Below, piece after piece: positions 29,791-39,012 of a stretch of DNA of 64,000 nt. The number at the start of each line of letters is the position of its first letter. Position 1 is the stretch's first letter. The translations under genes were made by a program, and so were the position numbers. This stretch comes from an uncultured Rhodospirillaceae bacterium (GTDB lineage: Bacteria; Pseudomonadota; Alphaproteobacteria; Rhodospirillales; Magnetospirillaceae): assembly GCA_903901915.1 (NCBI GenBank), contig CAIUSV010000021.1, forward strand, positions 1 to 64,000. The letters run 5' to 3'. The notes beneath the pieces are model-generated. The model was not told the origin of the DNA. It did not search any database and saw only the letters and a list, made by a program, of their open reading frames with translations.

Positions 29791-31224
29791 TCAGCCCGAG
29801 ACCCGGTTGGCGGGAAGGCGGACGATACGCAGCAGATTGGTCGATCCGGCGGTGCCGAACGGCATTCCGGCGATGATCACCAGCGGCTTGCCATCCCGGA
29901 CGAAGCCTTCGCGAGTGGCGATACCCGATGCCTTGGCCACCATGTCCTCGACATTGGCGGCGTCCTCGGTATGGACGGAATGGACGCCCCAGGCCAGCGA
30001 GACATGCCGGGCGGTGGCGGCATTCGGGGTCAGGCTGAGGATGGGGGCTTCCGGGCGTTCGCGGGCGATGCGCAAGGTGGTGAAGCCCGAGGTGGTGTAG
30101 GCGACGATGGCGCCGACCGACAGGATGCCGGTGACCTGGCAGACGGCGGCGCTGATGGCGTCGGCGTCGTTGGCCTCGGGTTTGGCGTCGCCGCTGCCGA
30201 TGCCGGCGTGGTAGTTGCGGTCGCTTTCCACCCGGCAGATGATGCGGCTCATCATGGCGACGGCTTCGATCGGATAGCGTCCCGAGGCCGATTCCGCCGA
30301 CAGCATCACCGCATCGGCGCCGGCGAAGACGGCGGTGGCGACGTCGGAGGCCTCGGCGCGGGTGGGGGTCGGGGCCTCGATCATGGATTCCAGCATCTGG
30401 GTGGCCACCACCACCGGCTTGCCGGCATTGCGGCAGGCGCGGATGATGCGCTTTTGCAGGCCGGGGACGTCCTCGGGCGGCAATTCGACGCCGAGATCGC
30501 CGCGCGCCACCATCACCGCGTCGGAAAGCGCCACGATCTCGTCGAGGCGGTCGATGGCCGAGGGCTTTTCCAGCTTGGACAGGATGCGGGCGCGGCCGCC
30601 GATCAGGGCGCGGGCCTCGGCGACGTCCTCGGGGCGCTGCACGAACGACAGGGCGATCCAATCGATGCCCAGGTCCAGGGCGAAGGCGAGGTCGTGGCGA
30701 TCCTTGTCGGTCAGTGGCGACAGCGGCAGCACCGCATCGGGAACGTTCACTCCCTTGCGGTCGGACAGCGGGCCGGCGACCATCACCACCGTCTGGGCAA
30801 AATCAGGGCCGCACATCTCGACCCGCAGGCGGATCTTGCCGTCGTCCAGCAGCAGATCCGAGCCGGGGGTGAGGGCGGCCAGGATCTCGGGATGGGGCAG
30901 GGGGGCGCGGGTATCGTCCCCTGGCTCGGGCGACAGATCGAGGCGGAAGGACTGACCGGGCTTCAGAACGACTTTGCCGCTCCCGAATACGCCCAGCCGC
31001 AACTTCGGCCCTTGCAGATCGGCCAGGATGGCGATGGGGCGGCCCTTTTCGGCCTCCAGGCGGCGGATCTCCTTGAAGCGTTCCAGGTGGTCGGCGTGAC
31101 TGCCATGGCTGAAATTGAGGCGAAACACGTCGGCCCCCGCCTCCCACAGCGCCCGGATCATCTCGGGGCCGGAACTGGCGGGTCCCAGGGTGGCGACGAT
31201 ACGGGTGTTGCGCTGCTGTCTCAT
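29791..31224 (-). CDS. pyk: Pyruvate kinase
   Basis: 477 residues from the ATG at 31222-31224. The barrel starts NTRIVATLGPASSGPEMIRALWEAGADVFRLNFSHG; the catalytic Lys region is ILSKLEKPSAIDRLDEIV, the signature MVARGDLGVELPPEDVP and the loop ATQMLESMIEAPTPTRAEASDVA. It makes pyruvate and ATP from phosphoenolpyruvate and ADP. It is separated from the upstream MFS gene by a terminator, so it must have its own short promoter in about 30 bp. Its nearness to a C4 sugar-acid pathway yielding dihydroxyacetone phosphate may be meaningful. Confidence 0.95.
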   Translation of the reverse strand: MRQQRNTRIVATLGPASSGPEMIRALWEAGADVFRLNFSHGSHADHLERFKEIRRLEAEKGRPIAILADLQGPKLRLGVFGSGKVVLKPGQSFRLDLSPEPGDDTRAPLPHPEILAALTPGSDLLLDDGKIRLRVEMCGPDFAQTVVMVAGPLSDRKGVNVPDAVLPLSPLTDKDRHDLAFALDLGIDWIALSFVQRPEDVAEARALIGGRARILSKLEKPSAIDRLDEIVALSDAVMVARGDLGVELPPEDVPGLQKRIIRACRNAGKPVVVATQMLESMIEAPTPTRAEASDVATAVFAGADAVMLSAESASGRYPIEAVAMMSRIICRVESDRNYHAGIGSGDAKPEANDADAISAAVCQVTGILSVGAIVAYTTSGFTTLRIARERPEAPILSLTPNAATARHVSLAWGVHSVHTEDAANVEDMVAKASGIATREGFVRDGKPLVIIAGMPFGTAGSTNLLRIVRLPANRVSG

Positions 31225-31254
31225 CGGGAGGTCTCGCTGCGGCGGAAAAGGGGG

Positions 31255-31284
31255 AAAAACCCCACGGGCGGGTCGCCCGTGGGG
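31255..31284 (-). terminator. Rho-independent terminator after the MFS gene
   Basis: Read on the minus strand, CCCCACGGGCG and CGCCCGTGGGG form a perfect 11-bp stem with a 3-nt loop, followed by TTTTTCCCCC. This is a textbook terminator lying between the MFS transporter and pyruvate kinase. Confidence 0.92.
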
Positions 31285-31334
31285 AAGGTTGCCGGAGCAG
31301 GGGAGGGAACCAACACTCTCCAGCGGGGACACCG

Positions 31335-32663
31335 TCAGCGGTTGACCAGCTTGGCCGGGACGCTAAGGATCAGGGCGACGCCTGCCACCAGGAAGCCCGC
31401 CAGAACATACATGCCGATGTCGGTGCTGGCGGTCAGATCCTTGATCCAGCCGATCAGGTAGGGAGCGGCGAAGCCGGCCAGATTACCCACCGAGTTGATG
31501 ACGGCGATTCCGGCCGCCGCCGACACGCCGGTCAGGAAGGCCGTTGGCAGGCTCCAGAACAGCGGCAGCGAGGTGATCACTCCGGCGGAAGCCAGGGACA
31601 GGAAGGCGATGGCGACCACCGTATTCTGTGCGGCCAGGGTACTGCCGATCAGGCCGACCGCTCCCAGCAGCATGGGAATGACCATGTGCCAGCGGCGCTC
31701 GCGATGCTTGTCGGCGCTGTGGCCGAAATACAGCATGGCCACCACCGCCGCGGCGTTGGGAATGGCGGTCAACAGGCCGACCTGAAGCACTCCCTTGACG
31801 CCGGCGGCCTTGATCAGGGTCGGCATCCAGAAGCTCAGGCCGTACAGGCCCATCACCGAGCTGAAGTAGATCAGGCTCATCCACCATACGCGGATATCGC
31901 CGAATACGGCACCGAGCGAGGGGTGTTCCACCTTTTCCTTGGTGTCGTGGAGAATGGCGCCCTCCAGGATCTGCTTCTCGCGCTCGTTCAGCCACTTGGC
32001 CGAACGGATGCCGTTGTCCAGGTAGGCGAGGGTGGCCACGCCCATCAGGATCGACGGAACCGCCTCAAGCAGGAACATCCATTGCCAGCCGGCCCAGCCG
32101 TTGGCGCCGGCCCAACTGTCCATGATCCAGCCGGACAGCGGGCCGCCGACGACCCCCGCCAGCGGGATGGCGGTCATGAAGGCGGCGATGATCTTGGCCC
32201 GCCGCGCCGACGGGTACCAATAGGTGAGATACAAGATGATGCCGGGGAAGAAGCCGGCCTCGGCCACGCCCAGAAGAAAGCGCATGACATAGAACATCAT
32301 CTCGCCGTTGAGGAACATGAAGGCCCCGGAAACGATGCCCCAGGTGATCATGATGCGGGCGATCCAGACCTTGGCGCCGACCCGGTGGAGGATGACGTTG
32401 CTGGGCACCTCGAAGAAGAAGTAGCCGAGAAAGAAGATACCGGCGCCAAGGCCGAAGACGGTGTCGCTGAACTTGAGGTCGCTCAGCATCTGCAATTTGG
32501 CGAAGCCGACATTGACCCGGTCAAGATAGGCGACGATGTAGCACAGCATCAGGAACGGAATGATCCGCCATGCGACCTTGCGGTAGGTGGCGGCTTCTTC
32601 GGCGGCGGATACGTCCGCCGGCGGCGCGCCGACGGCGCTGGTGGAATGATGGTTCATGGACAT
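31335..32663 (-). CDS. MFS transporter, anion:cation symporter family, likely sugar-acid permease
   Basis: 442 residues, twelve predicted membrane helices. The family signature is CYIVAYLDRVNVGFAKLQM in helix 1 and the loop FLLGVAEAGFFPGIILYLTYWYPSARRAK after helix 4. This ACS group carries tartrate, galactonate, phthalate and similar acids. It is divergent from a GntR-led operon for threonate/erythronate breakdown, so uptake of those C4 acids is the most likely task (inference from position). A terminator ends its transcript. Confidence 0.9.
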   Translation of the reverse strand: MSMNHHSTSAVGAPPADVSAAEEAATYRKVAWRIIPFLMLCYIVAYLDRVNVGFAKLQMLSDLKFSDTVFGLGAGIFFLGYFFFEVPSNVILHRVGAKVWIARIMITWGIVSGAFMFLNGEMMFYVMRFLLGVAEAGFFPGIILYLTYWYPSARRAKIIAAFMTAIPLAGVVGGPLSGWIMDSWAGANGWAGWQWMFLLEAVPSILMGVATLAYLDNGIRSAKWLNEREKQILEGAILHDTKEKVEHPSLGAVFGDIRVWWMSLIYFSSVMGLYGLSFWMPTLIKAAGVKGVLQVGLLTAIPNAAAVVAMLYFGHSADKHRERRWHMVIPMLLGAVGLIGSTLAAQNTVVAIAFLSLASAGVITSLPLFWSLPTAFLTGVSAAAGIAVINSVGNLAGFAAPYLIGWIKDLTASTDIGMYVLAGFLVAGVALILSVPAKLVNR

Positions 32664-32764
32664 TTCCTCGTTGCTGCTGGTTACGGGGAACGGCTCGTCG
32701 CCGCCGCATGTTTCCTGCTTTTTTCGGGTTCGCCGTTTTTACGGGGTTGCTTCCCCCTGTTGTC

Positions 32765-32848
32765 TGGTTGTATGATAACCATATAAAGAAGGGTCGTGGC
32801 AAGTCGATTTTGCGACCCAAAAAATGATGTATGGTTGCCCGACAACTA
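32765..32848. promoter_or_regulatory. Paired GntR-type operators in the divergent control region
   Basis: TGGTTGTATGATAACCAT (32765-32782) and ATGGTTGCCCGACAACTA (32831-32848) are related imperfect dyads of the form ATGGTT-N5-ACAAC-N-A in opposite orientation. They sit in the 237-bp gap between the MFS gene and the gntR gene. A GGGTCG/CGACCC hairpin (32791-32818) lies between them. FCD-type GntR proteins bind such short GGT/ACC dyads; binding here is inferred. Confidence 0.55.
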
Positions 32849-32900
32849 CACCCATATGCCATAGGCGCGCTTGGGGGCGGCTGAACGGGAGATCAAAGGA

Positions 32901-33698
32901 ATGGAACCCAAGGTGGGCTTCGGCTTCGGTGCGGCGGATATTGATGAAGGTGTGATGGCTGGGGCCAGTCTCTCGGCCCGGGTGGCTACCGTGCTGCTCA
33001 ACAAGATCCAAGGCGAGAATCTTCCGGCGGGGGCGCGATTGCCCACCGAGAATGCCATGGCGCAGCATTTCGGCGTCAGCCGCACGGTGATCCGCGAGGC
33101 GATCATGACGCTCAAGGCCGAGGGCGTGGTCGAAACCCACCAGGGACGGGGCGCCTTCGTCCGCCGTCCGGTCAATGACGGTTCCTTCCTGATGGATCCG
33201 CTGACCACCAAGTCGATCAGCAACCTGCTGGGATTGATCGAGGTTCGTCGCGGCATCGAATCCGAGGTGGCATCGCTGGCCGCGTTGCGCCGCGACGCGG
33301 CGCAGGTCGAAGACATCCGTCGCGCCAAGGCAAGGATCGACGAGGCGGTGGCCGCCGGAGGCGACGGCGTCGACGAGGATGTCGGCTTTCATCTCGCCAT
33401 CGCCCGCGCCACCGGCAATCACTATTGGGTGAAGCTGGTGGAGATGTTCACTCACCAGATCCGTTCGGCCATCGCCGTCACCCGGGCGAACGAGGCCCGG
33501 CGGGCCGACTTTGCCCTGGAGGTCAAGGCCGAGCACGACCGGATCGTCGATGCCATCGTCGGTCGCGACCCGGCTGCCGCCCGCGCCGCCGCCACCGACC
33601 ACATGCAGCGCGCCGCCGAGCGGGTGGCTGCCGCCGATCACGAGTTCTGGACCAGGGAAGGTGGGGAATACGCCCGCCGACTGGCCGAGAAAAGCTAA
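32901..33698 (+). CDS. GntR/FCD-family regulator of sugar-acid catabolism
   Basis: 265 residues from the ATG at 32901; an ATG 18 codons further on (MAGASLS) is a possible alternative. N-terminal winged helix: LPAGARLPTENAMAQHFGVSRTVIREAIMTLKAEGVVETHQGRGAFV. C-terminal FCD domain with metal-binding His/Asp in DVGFHLAIARATGNHYW and EHDRIVDAIVGRD. FCD regulators usually sense a small carboxylic acid. It leads the C4 acid operon and faces the MFS gene, so it most likely represses both until the substrate appears. Confidence 0.9.
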   Translation: MEPKVGFGFGAADIDEGVMAGASLSARVATVLLNKIQGENLPAGARLPTENAMAQHFGVSRTVIREAIMTLKAEGVVETHQGRGAFVRRPVNDGSFLMDPLTTKSISNLLGLIEVRRGIESEVASLAALRRDAAQVEDIRRAKARIDEAVAAGGDGVDEDVGFHLAIARATGNHYWVKLVEMFTHQIRSAIAVTRANEARRADFALEVKAEHDRIVDAIVGRDPAAARAAATDHMQRAAERVAAADHEFWTREGGEYARRLAEKS

Positions 33699-33714
33699 AC
33701 ACCAGGAGGAAAAC

Positions 33715-34620
33715 ATGGCAAAGCAGGCGCGGCGTGTGGGTGTGATCGGCTTGGGGGCGATGGGCATGGGCGTCGCCCGGTCCCTGGTTCGTGCCGGCTT
33801 GGATGTTCACGTTTGTGACGTGCGTCCCGAGGCGGTGAAGACCATCGTCGATGCCGGTGGCCATGGCCACGCCACGCCCGCCGCCCTGGCGCCGCATGTG
33901 GATGCCGTCATTATCCTGGTGGTCAATGCCCAACAGACCGAGGCGGTGCTGTTCGGCGAGAACGGCGCCGCCACCGCGCTGGCGCCCGGATCGGTGGTGA
34001 TCGCCAGCGCCACGGTATCGCCGGAATTCGCCGAGGCGCTGGGCCGGCGGCTGAACGAAGCCGGGCTGCGCTTCATCGATGCCCCGGTGTCGGGTGGCGC
34101 CGCCAAGGCCGCAGCCGGTCAGATGTCGGTGATGGCGTCCGGTCCCGACGACGCCTTCGCCGATTGCGAAGACCTGTTCAAGGCCATTGCCGCCAATCTC
34201 TACCGCCTGGGTGACAAGGCCGGACAAGGCTCCACCGTCAAGATGATCAACCAGTTGCTGGCCGGCGTGCATATCGCCGCCACCGCCGAGGCCATGGCCT
34301 TGGGCATCAAGGCCGGCGCCGATCCGGAAAAGCTTTACGAAGTGATCTGCAACAGCGCCGGTGGCTCGTGGATGTTCCAGAACCGGGGCGCCCACATCCT
34401 GGCTGGGGACTACACTCCGCTGTCGGCGGTCAACATCTTCGTCAAGGATCTGGGCATCGTGCTGGACTACGCCAAGAAAAGCGTGTTTCCGCTGCCGCTG
34501 TCGGCCACCGCCCATCAGATGTTCATGCAGGCATCGGCCGCTGGCCATGGCGGCGAGGATGATTCCGCCGTCATCAAGGTGTTTCCGGGCATCGACCTGC
34601 CTCGTCCCAAGTCGGCTTAG
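33715..34620 (+). CDS. ltnD: L-threonate dehydrogenase
   Basis: 301 residues; AGGAGGAAAAC precedes the ATG. A beta-hydroxyacid dehydrogenase: Rossmann start VGVIGLGAMGMGVARSLVRAG, substrate motif DAPVSGGAAKAAAGQMSVMASG, and the catalytic Lys in GSTVKMINQLLAG. In 3-hydroxyisobutyrate-dehydrogenase-like enzymes next to a DUF1537 kinase the reaction is oxidation of L-threonate at C2 to 2-oxo-tetronate. The assignment rests on the neighbouring otnK, otnC, otnI and denD genes. Confidence 0.88.
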   Translation: MAKQARRVGVIGLGAMGMGVARSLVRAGLDVHVCDVRPEAVKTIVDAGGHGHATPAALAPHVDAVIILVVNAQQTEAVLFGENGAATALAPGSVVIASATVSPEFAEALGRRLNEAGLRFIDAPVSGGAAKAAAGQMSVMASGPDDAFADCEDLFKAIAANLYRLGDKAGQGSTVKMINQLLAGVHIAATAEAMALGIKAGADPEKLYEVICNSAGGSWMFQNRGAHILAGDYTPLSAVNIFVKDLGIVLDYAKKSVFPLPLSATAHQMFMQASAAGHGGEDDSAVIKVFPGIDLPRPKSA

Positions 34621-34632
34621 GGGAGGGCGACC

Positions 34633-35892
34633 ATGGCTCCGTTGCTTGGTTGCATCGCCGATGACTTCACCGGCGGCACCGATCTTGCCGGCATGCTGGT
34701 CAAGGCCGGCATGCGTACCGTCCAGATGATCGGCGTACCCACCGATCCGCTGCCACCCGGTATCGACGCCGTGGTGATCGCCCTGAAGTCGCGCACCAAC
34801 CCGGTGGACGAGGCGGTGGCGGAATCCCTGGCGGCGCTGCGTTGGCTGCAAAAGGCCGGTTGCCGGCAGTTCTATTTCAAGTACTGCTCGACCTTCGACT
34901 CCACCCCCAAGGGCAATATCGGGCCGGTGGCCGAGGCGCTGATGACGGCCTTGGACACCGATTTCACCATCGCCTGCCCGGCGTTTCCCGCCAACAAGCG
35001 CACCATCTACAAGGGGCGGCTGTTCGTCGGCGATGTGCCGCTTGACGAAAGCAGCATGCAGCATCACCCGCTGACGCCGATGACCGACGCCAATCTGGTA
35101 CGGGTGCTGCAAGCCCAGACCAAGCGTAAGGTCGGGCTGGTGGATTATGACGTGGTTCACCGGGGCGCCGCCGCCATTCGTGCCCGCTTCTCCGCGCTGA
35201 AGGCTGAAGGGATCGGCTTTGCCGTGGTCGATGCCCTGTCGGACGATGATCTGATCAGCATCGGCGCCGCTTGCGCCGGGCTGCCGCTGGTCACCGCCGG
35301 GTCGGGCATCGCCCTGGGGCTGCCGCAGAACTTCCCCGAATTGGCGGCGAGCGGCTCGCGGGCGGCGGCCCTGCCACCAACTGGCGGTTTGCGCGCGGTG
35401 GTCGCCGGCAGTTGCTCGACGGCATCGTTGGGGCAGGTGGCGGCCATGCGCGCCCAGCACCCCGCCTTCACCGTCGATCCACTGGATCTTGCCAAGGGTG
35501 CCGACGTGGTCGGCGCGGCGTTGGCTTGGGCGGCACCCAAGCTGATCGATGGCCCCGTACTGGTCTATGCCACCGCCAATCCCGCCGAGGTCAAGGCGGC
35601 GCAGGCGGCGCTGGGGGTGGAAAAGGCCGGCGCCCTGGTCGAGGATGCCCTGGCCGCCATCGCCAAGGGACTGGTTGCCCTGGGGGTGGGGCGGCTGATC
35701 GTCGCCGGCGGCGAGACCTCGGGGGCGGTGGTCAAGGCGCTGGGGGTCAAGGGCCTGCGCATCGGCCCGGAAATCGATCCGGGCGTGCCGTGGACGGCGG
35801 CGTTGGGTGGAGACCGGCCGCTGGCGCTGGCGCTTAAATCCGGCAATTTCGGCACCCCCGATTTCTTCCTCAAGGCATGGGATCGTCTGTAA
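34633..35892 (+). CDS. otnK: 3-oxo-tetronate kinase (DUF1537)
   Basis: 419 residues. The N-terminal domain begins LGCIADDFTGGTDLAGMLVKAGM, the fingerprint of DUF1537 four-carbon acid sugar kinases, and contains KYCSTFDSTPKGNIGPV. The C-terminal nucleotide-binding domain carries IVAGGETSGAVVKALGVKGLRIGPEIDPGVPW. The enzyme phosphorylates 3-oxo-tetronate at O4. It sits 12 nt after ltnD and overlaps otnC by 1 base. Confidence 0.92.
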   Translation: MAPLLGCIADDFTGGTDLAGMLVKAGMRTVQMIGVPTDPLPPGIDAVVIALKSRTNPVDEAVAESLAALRWLQKAGCRQFYFKYCSTFDSTPKGNIGPVAEALMTALDTDFTIACPAFPANKRTIYKGRLFVGDVPLDESSMQHHPLTPMTDANLVRVLQAQTKRKVGLVDYDVVHRGAAAIRARFSALKAEGIGFAVVDALSDDDLISIGAACAGLPLVTAGSGIALGLPQNFPELAASGSRAAALPPTGGLRAVVAGSCSTASLGQVAAMRAQHPAFTVDPLDLAKGADVVGAALAWAAPKLIDGPVLVYATANPAEVKAAQAALGVEKAGALVEDALAAIAKGLVALGVGRLIVAGGETSGAVVKALGVKGLRIGPEIDPGVPWTAALGGDRPLALALKSGNFGTPDFFLKAWDRL

Positions 35893-36539
35893 TGAGCAAG
35901 CGTGACGAGAATCGGCTGCGGGAAGAAATCGTCCGGTTCGGCCGGTCCATCTTCGATCGCGGCCTGACCGCCGGCAGCAGCGGCAACATCAGCGTGCGTC
36001 TCGACGACGGTTGGCTGCTGACGCCGACCAACGCCTGTCTCGGTACCCTCGACCCCGCCCGTATCGCCAAGCTGGATTGGCAGGGCAACCACCTTTCCGG
36101 CGATCAGGGCTCGAAGGAAGCCTTCTTGCATCGTGCCATGTACGAGGAACGGATGGGCGCCGGCGCCATCGTCCACCTGCACTCGACCCATTCCGCGGCG
36201 GTGTCGTGCATGCATGGTCTCGACTGCCATGACTGCCTGCCGCCGCTGACCGCCTATTACGTCATGAAGATCGGCCGGCTGCCGCTGATCCCCTATTACC
36301 GGCCGGGCGATCCCGGGCTGGGTGATGCCATCCGGGGGCTGGCGGGGCGCAACAGCGCTGTGCTGTTGGCCAACCATGGTCCGGTGGTTTCGGGCACCAG
36401 CCTGGAGGCGGCGGTCTACGCCACCGAGGAGTTGGAAGAGACCGCCAAGCTGTTCCTGCTGCTGCGCGGGGTACCGGTCAGTCCGCTGACCCCGGAGCAG
36501 ATCGACGAGTTGAAGGCCGTCTTCAAGCTGGATTTCTGA
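35892..36539 (+). CDS. otnC: 3-oxo-tetronate 4-phosphate decarboxylase, class II aldolase fold
   Basis: 215 residues starting at an ATG that shares a base with the otnK stop (TAATG). Class II aldolase/adducin signature: [23 protein letters not shown], zinc ligands in [12 protein letters not shown] and LANHGPVV, and the acidic [15 protein letters not shown]. Decarboxylation gives dihydroxyacetone phosphate and CO2, which enter glycolysis. Confidence 0.9.
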   Translation: MSKRDENRLREEIVRFGRSIFDRGLTAGSSGNISVRLDDGWLLTPTNACLGTLDPARIAKLDWQGNHLSGDQGSKEAFLHRAMYEERMGAGAIVHLHSTHSAAVSCMHGLDCHDCLPPLTAYYVMKIGRLPLIPYYRPGDPGLGDAIRGLAGRNSAVLLANHGPVVSGTSLEAAVYATEELEETAKLFLLLRGVPVSPLTPEQIDELKAVFKLDF

Positions 36540-36552
36540 GGGAACCCGTCCA

Positions 36553-37329
36553 ATGCCGAAATTCGCCGCCAACCTGACCATGATGTTCAACGAGGTTTCG
36601 TTTCCCGAACGCTTCGCCCGTGCCGCCAAGGCCGGCTTCAAGGCCGTGGAGTTCCTGTTTCCCTATGACCACGCTCCGGCCGAGGTTGCCGGCTGGCTGG
36701 CGGATAATGGCCTGGAGAATGCCTTGTTCAATATGCCACCGGGCGACTGGGCGGCGGGAGAACGCGGCATCGCCTCGCTGCCCGGCCGCGAGGACGAGTT
36801 CCGGGCCGGTGTCGCCAAGGCCCTGGACTATGCCCTGGCGTTGGGGACGCCCCGCATCCATGCCATGGCCGGGCTGCTGCCCGGCGGTGGCGATGCCGGG
36901 CGGCATCGGGCGGTGTTCATCGACAACCTGCGCTTCGCCGCGCGCGAGCTGGCCAAGCACGGCCGCACCCTGCTGATCGAGCCGATCAATCATCGCGACA
37001 TGCCGGGCTATTTCCTGTCCGGCCAGGCCCAGGCCCACGCCATCCGGGACGAGGTGGGAGAGGCGAACCTGAAAATTCAGATGGATTTCTACCATGTCCA
37101 GGTGAGCGAAGGGGATATCGCCATGACCTTGCGTAAATACGCGGATCATGTCGGTCACGTCCAGATCGCCGGCGTTCCCGACCGCCACGAACCGGACGAG
37201 GGCGAGGTCAACTACCGCTACCTGTTCGCCTTGCTCGACCAACTTGGCTATGCCGGGTGGGTCGGCTGCGAATACCGGCCGCGCGGACGCACCGAAGATG
37301 GCCTCGGTTGGCTGAAGGATATGGTGTGA
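36553..37329 (+). CDS. otnI: 2-oxo-tetronate isomerase (hydroxypyruvate isomerase family)
   Basis: 258 residues, a xylose-isomerase-like TIM barrel. Motifs: [36 protein letters not shown] at the start, [16 protein letters not shown] with the metal-binding Glu, and GCEYRPRG at the end. It converts 2-oxo-tetronate to 3-oxo-tetronate, the kinase substrate. The family name hydroxypyruvate isomerase (Hyi) is the older alternative call. Confidence 0.9.
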   Translation: MPKFAANLTMMFNEVSFPERFARAAKAGFKAVEFLFPYDHAPAEVAGWLADNGLENALFNMPPGDWAAGERGIASLPGREDEFRAGVAKALDYALALGTPRIHAMAGLLPGGGDAGRHRAVFIDNLRFAARELAKHGRTLLIEPINHRDMPGYFLSGQAQAHAIRDEVGEANLKIQMDFYHVQVSEGDIAMTLRKYADHVGHVQIAGVPDRHEPDEGEVNYRYLFALLDQLGYAGWVGCEYRPRGRTEDGLGWLKDMV

Positions 37330-38294
37330 TGAAGGTCGTCATCACCGGTGGCGCCGGCTTCCTGGGCCGGCGTCTCGCCATCCGCCTGCTGGAAAAGGGA
37401 ACCCTGGCCGGTCCGGATGGTTCGCCTCTTCCCATTGATCAACTGATTCTGCTCGACGTGGTGGCGGCCGGCGGGCTGTCCGATCCGCGCCTGCGGGCGA
37501 TCCAGGGCGATATCGCCGATCCGGTCCTGCTGCGCCGGGTGATCGACGCCGATGTCGGTGCGGTGTTTCATCTCGCCGCCGTGGTCAGTGGACAGGCGGA
37601 AGCCGATTTCGACCTGGGCATGCGGGTCAATCTCGACGCCTCGCGCCATCTGCTGGAGGCGTGTCGCGCCGCCGGCCATTGTCCCCGGGTGATATTCACC
37701 AGCTCGGTGGCGGTTTACGGCGGCGAACTGCCCGCCCTGGTGCGCGACGACACCGCACTTACCCCCCGGTCGTCCTATGGCGTGCAGAAGGCCATGGGCG
37801 AGTTGCTGCTGTCCGACTATACCCGCAAGGGCTATGTCGATGGCCGGGTGCTGCGGTTGCCCACCATCGTCGTGCGGCCGGGCAAGCCCAACAAGGCGAC
37901 GTCTTCCTTTGCCAGCGGCATCATTCGCGAACCGCTGAATGGCGAGGAGGCGGTCTGCCCGGTGCCGCTCGACACCAGACTGTGGCTATTGTCGCCGCGC
38001 CGGGCGGTGGCGGCCCTGCTCACCGGGCACGACCTCGCCGGCGCCGCCCTGGGCGATGATCGGGCGGTCAACCTGCCGGGTCTGTCGGTGACGGTCAGGG
38101 AGATGATCGACGCCCTCTCGCGGGTGGCCGGCGCCGAGGTGGCCGCGCGTATCCGACACGAACCCGACGCCACCATCACCCGCATCGTCGGCGGTTGGCC
38201 GGGCGGCTGGGATACCGCGCGGGCCGAGGCGCTGGGCTTTAGGGGTGACGGCGAATTCGACGCGGTGATCCGGGCCTATCTCGAAGATCGGTAG
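37329..38294 (+). CDS. denD: D-erythronate dehydrogenase, SDR/epimerase fold
   Basis: 321 residues, overlapping the otnI stop (TGATG). An extended SDR: ITGGAGFLGRRLAIRLLEKG, the catalytic Tyr and Lys in SYGVQKAMGELLLSDY, and the substrate loop LRLPTIVVRPGKPNKATSSFASGIIREPL typical of the DenD group. It oxidises D-erythronate at C2, giving the same 2-oxo-tetronate branch point as LtnD. Having both dehydrogenases means the locus can use two C4 acids. It ends the operon. Confidence 0.9.
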   Translation: MKVVITGGAGFLGRRLAIRLLEKGTLAGPDGSPLPIDQLILLDVVAAGGLSDPRLRAIQGDIADPVLLRRVIDADVGAVFHLAAVVSGQAEADFDLGMRVNLDASRHLLEACRAAGHCPRVIFTSSVAVYGGELPALVRDDTALTPRSSYGVQKAMGELLLSDYTRKGYVDGRVLRLPTIVVRPGKPNKATSSFASGIIREPLNGEEAVCPVPLDTRLWLLSPRRAVAALLTGHDLAGAALGDDRAVNLPGLSVTVREMIDALSRVAGAEVAARIRHEPDATITRIVGGWPGGWDTARAEALGFRGDGEFDAVIRAYLEDR

Positions 38295-38351
38295 CGCCGC
38301 CTTTTCCTTTGCCGCATTGCCAATCGGCGCCCGGAATGCCATGATTCCGCC

Positions 38352-38852
38352 ATGGCGAAGAAACCCGTATCGGCGGTGGAGCAGGCCCGGGCCGCCGCGG
38401 CGGCCAAGAAGGCCGGAGGCGGACCCGGCGTCAACAAGGCGGTGGTCCTGGTGATCATCGCCGCTTTGGTGCCGTTCTCGTTGCCGACGGTGGTGGTGGT
38501 CTTCTTCACCATGCTGCCGACCCTGGTCTCATGGGCGACCGAGAAGGGCCCCAACAAGTACGCTTTCCTGTGCGTCGGCGGGCTTAACTTCGCCGGGGTG
38601 TTTCCCTACCTGTTCGGTCTGTGGTTCGGGGTTCATACCCTGGACGAGGCATTTCGCATGCTGACCGATCCGATCATGCTGATGACCGCCTACGGTTGTG
38701 CCGCCATCGGCTATGGCCTCTATACCGTCATGCCTCCGGCGGTGGCGAATTTTCTTGCCGCCAGCAGCCAGCGCCGGGTCAATGCCCTGAAGTCGGTGCA
38801 GAAGAAGCTGATCGAGGATTGGGGCGACGAGGTCGCCAAGAAGGGCGGCTGA
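38352..38852 (+). CDS. Membrane protein of unknown function
   Basis: 166 residues. A basic Ala/Lys-rich N-terminus (about 30 residues) is followed by three predicted membrane helices (VVLVIIAALVPFSLPTVVVVFF, YAFLCVGGLNFAGVFPYLFGLWFG, and the stretch around LMTAYGCAAIGYGLYTV) and an amphipathic basic C-terminal tail (RVNALKSVQKKLIEDWGDEVAKKGG). I do not recognise a named family. It lies between the C4 acid operon and the beta-oxidation operon with its own spacing on both sides. Confidence 0.75.
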   Translation: MAKKPVSAVEQARAAAAAKKAGGGPGVNKAVVLVIIAALVPFSLPTVVVVFFTMLPTLVSWATEKGPNKYAFLCVGGLNFAGVFPYLFGLWFGVHTLDEAFRMLTDPIMLMTAYGCAAIGYGLYTVMPPAVANFLAASSQRRVNALKSVQKKLIEDWGDEVAKKGG

Positions 38853-38946
38853 CGATTACTCGACCGGCTGCCGACGTGAAGGTTGTGCCGGTTAATCCGC
38901 TATCCGCGATGCCCTTTTTTTTGGTCGAGCCATGGTCTTGCGACGC

Positions 38947-38999
38947 TTGACTCGCTCCCCAAAATGAATGAACATTCAGTCAGGTTGAATGCTCATTCA
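38947..38999 (+). promoter_or_regulatory. Promoter with two TetR-type palindromes, beta-oxidation operon
   Basis: Two perfect-arm palindromes, TGAATGAACATTCA (38965-38978) and TGAATGCTCATTCA (38986-38999), start 21 bp apart, two helical turns. A TTGACT hexamer at 38947-38952 is a possible -35 box, which would put the first palindrome over the -10 region. The same palindrome stands before the CoA ligase gene at 44.7 kb. The TetR protein at the end of this operon is the obvious ligand. Confidence 0.8.
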
Positions 39000-39012
39000 G
39001 TCAGAGGTGTCG

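Noticed and set aside
33523-35460. 645-codon minus-strand frame opposite ltnD and otnK
   Set aside because: Composition (His, Gly, Gln, Arg) is that of an antisense shadow, and well-supported genes occupy the other strand.
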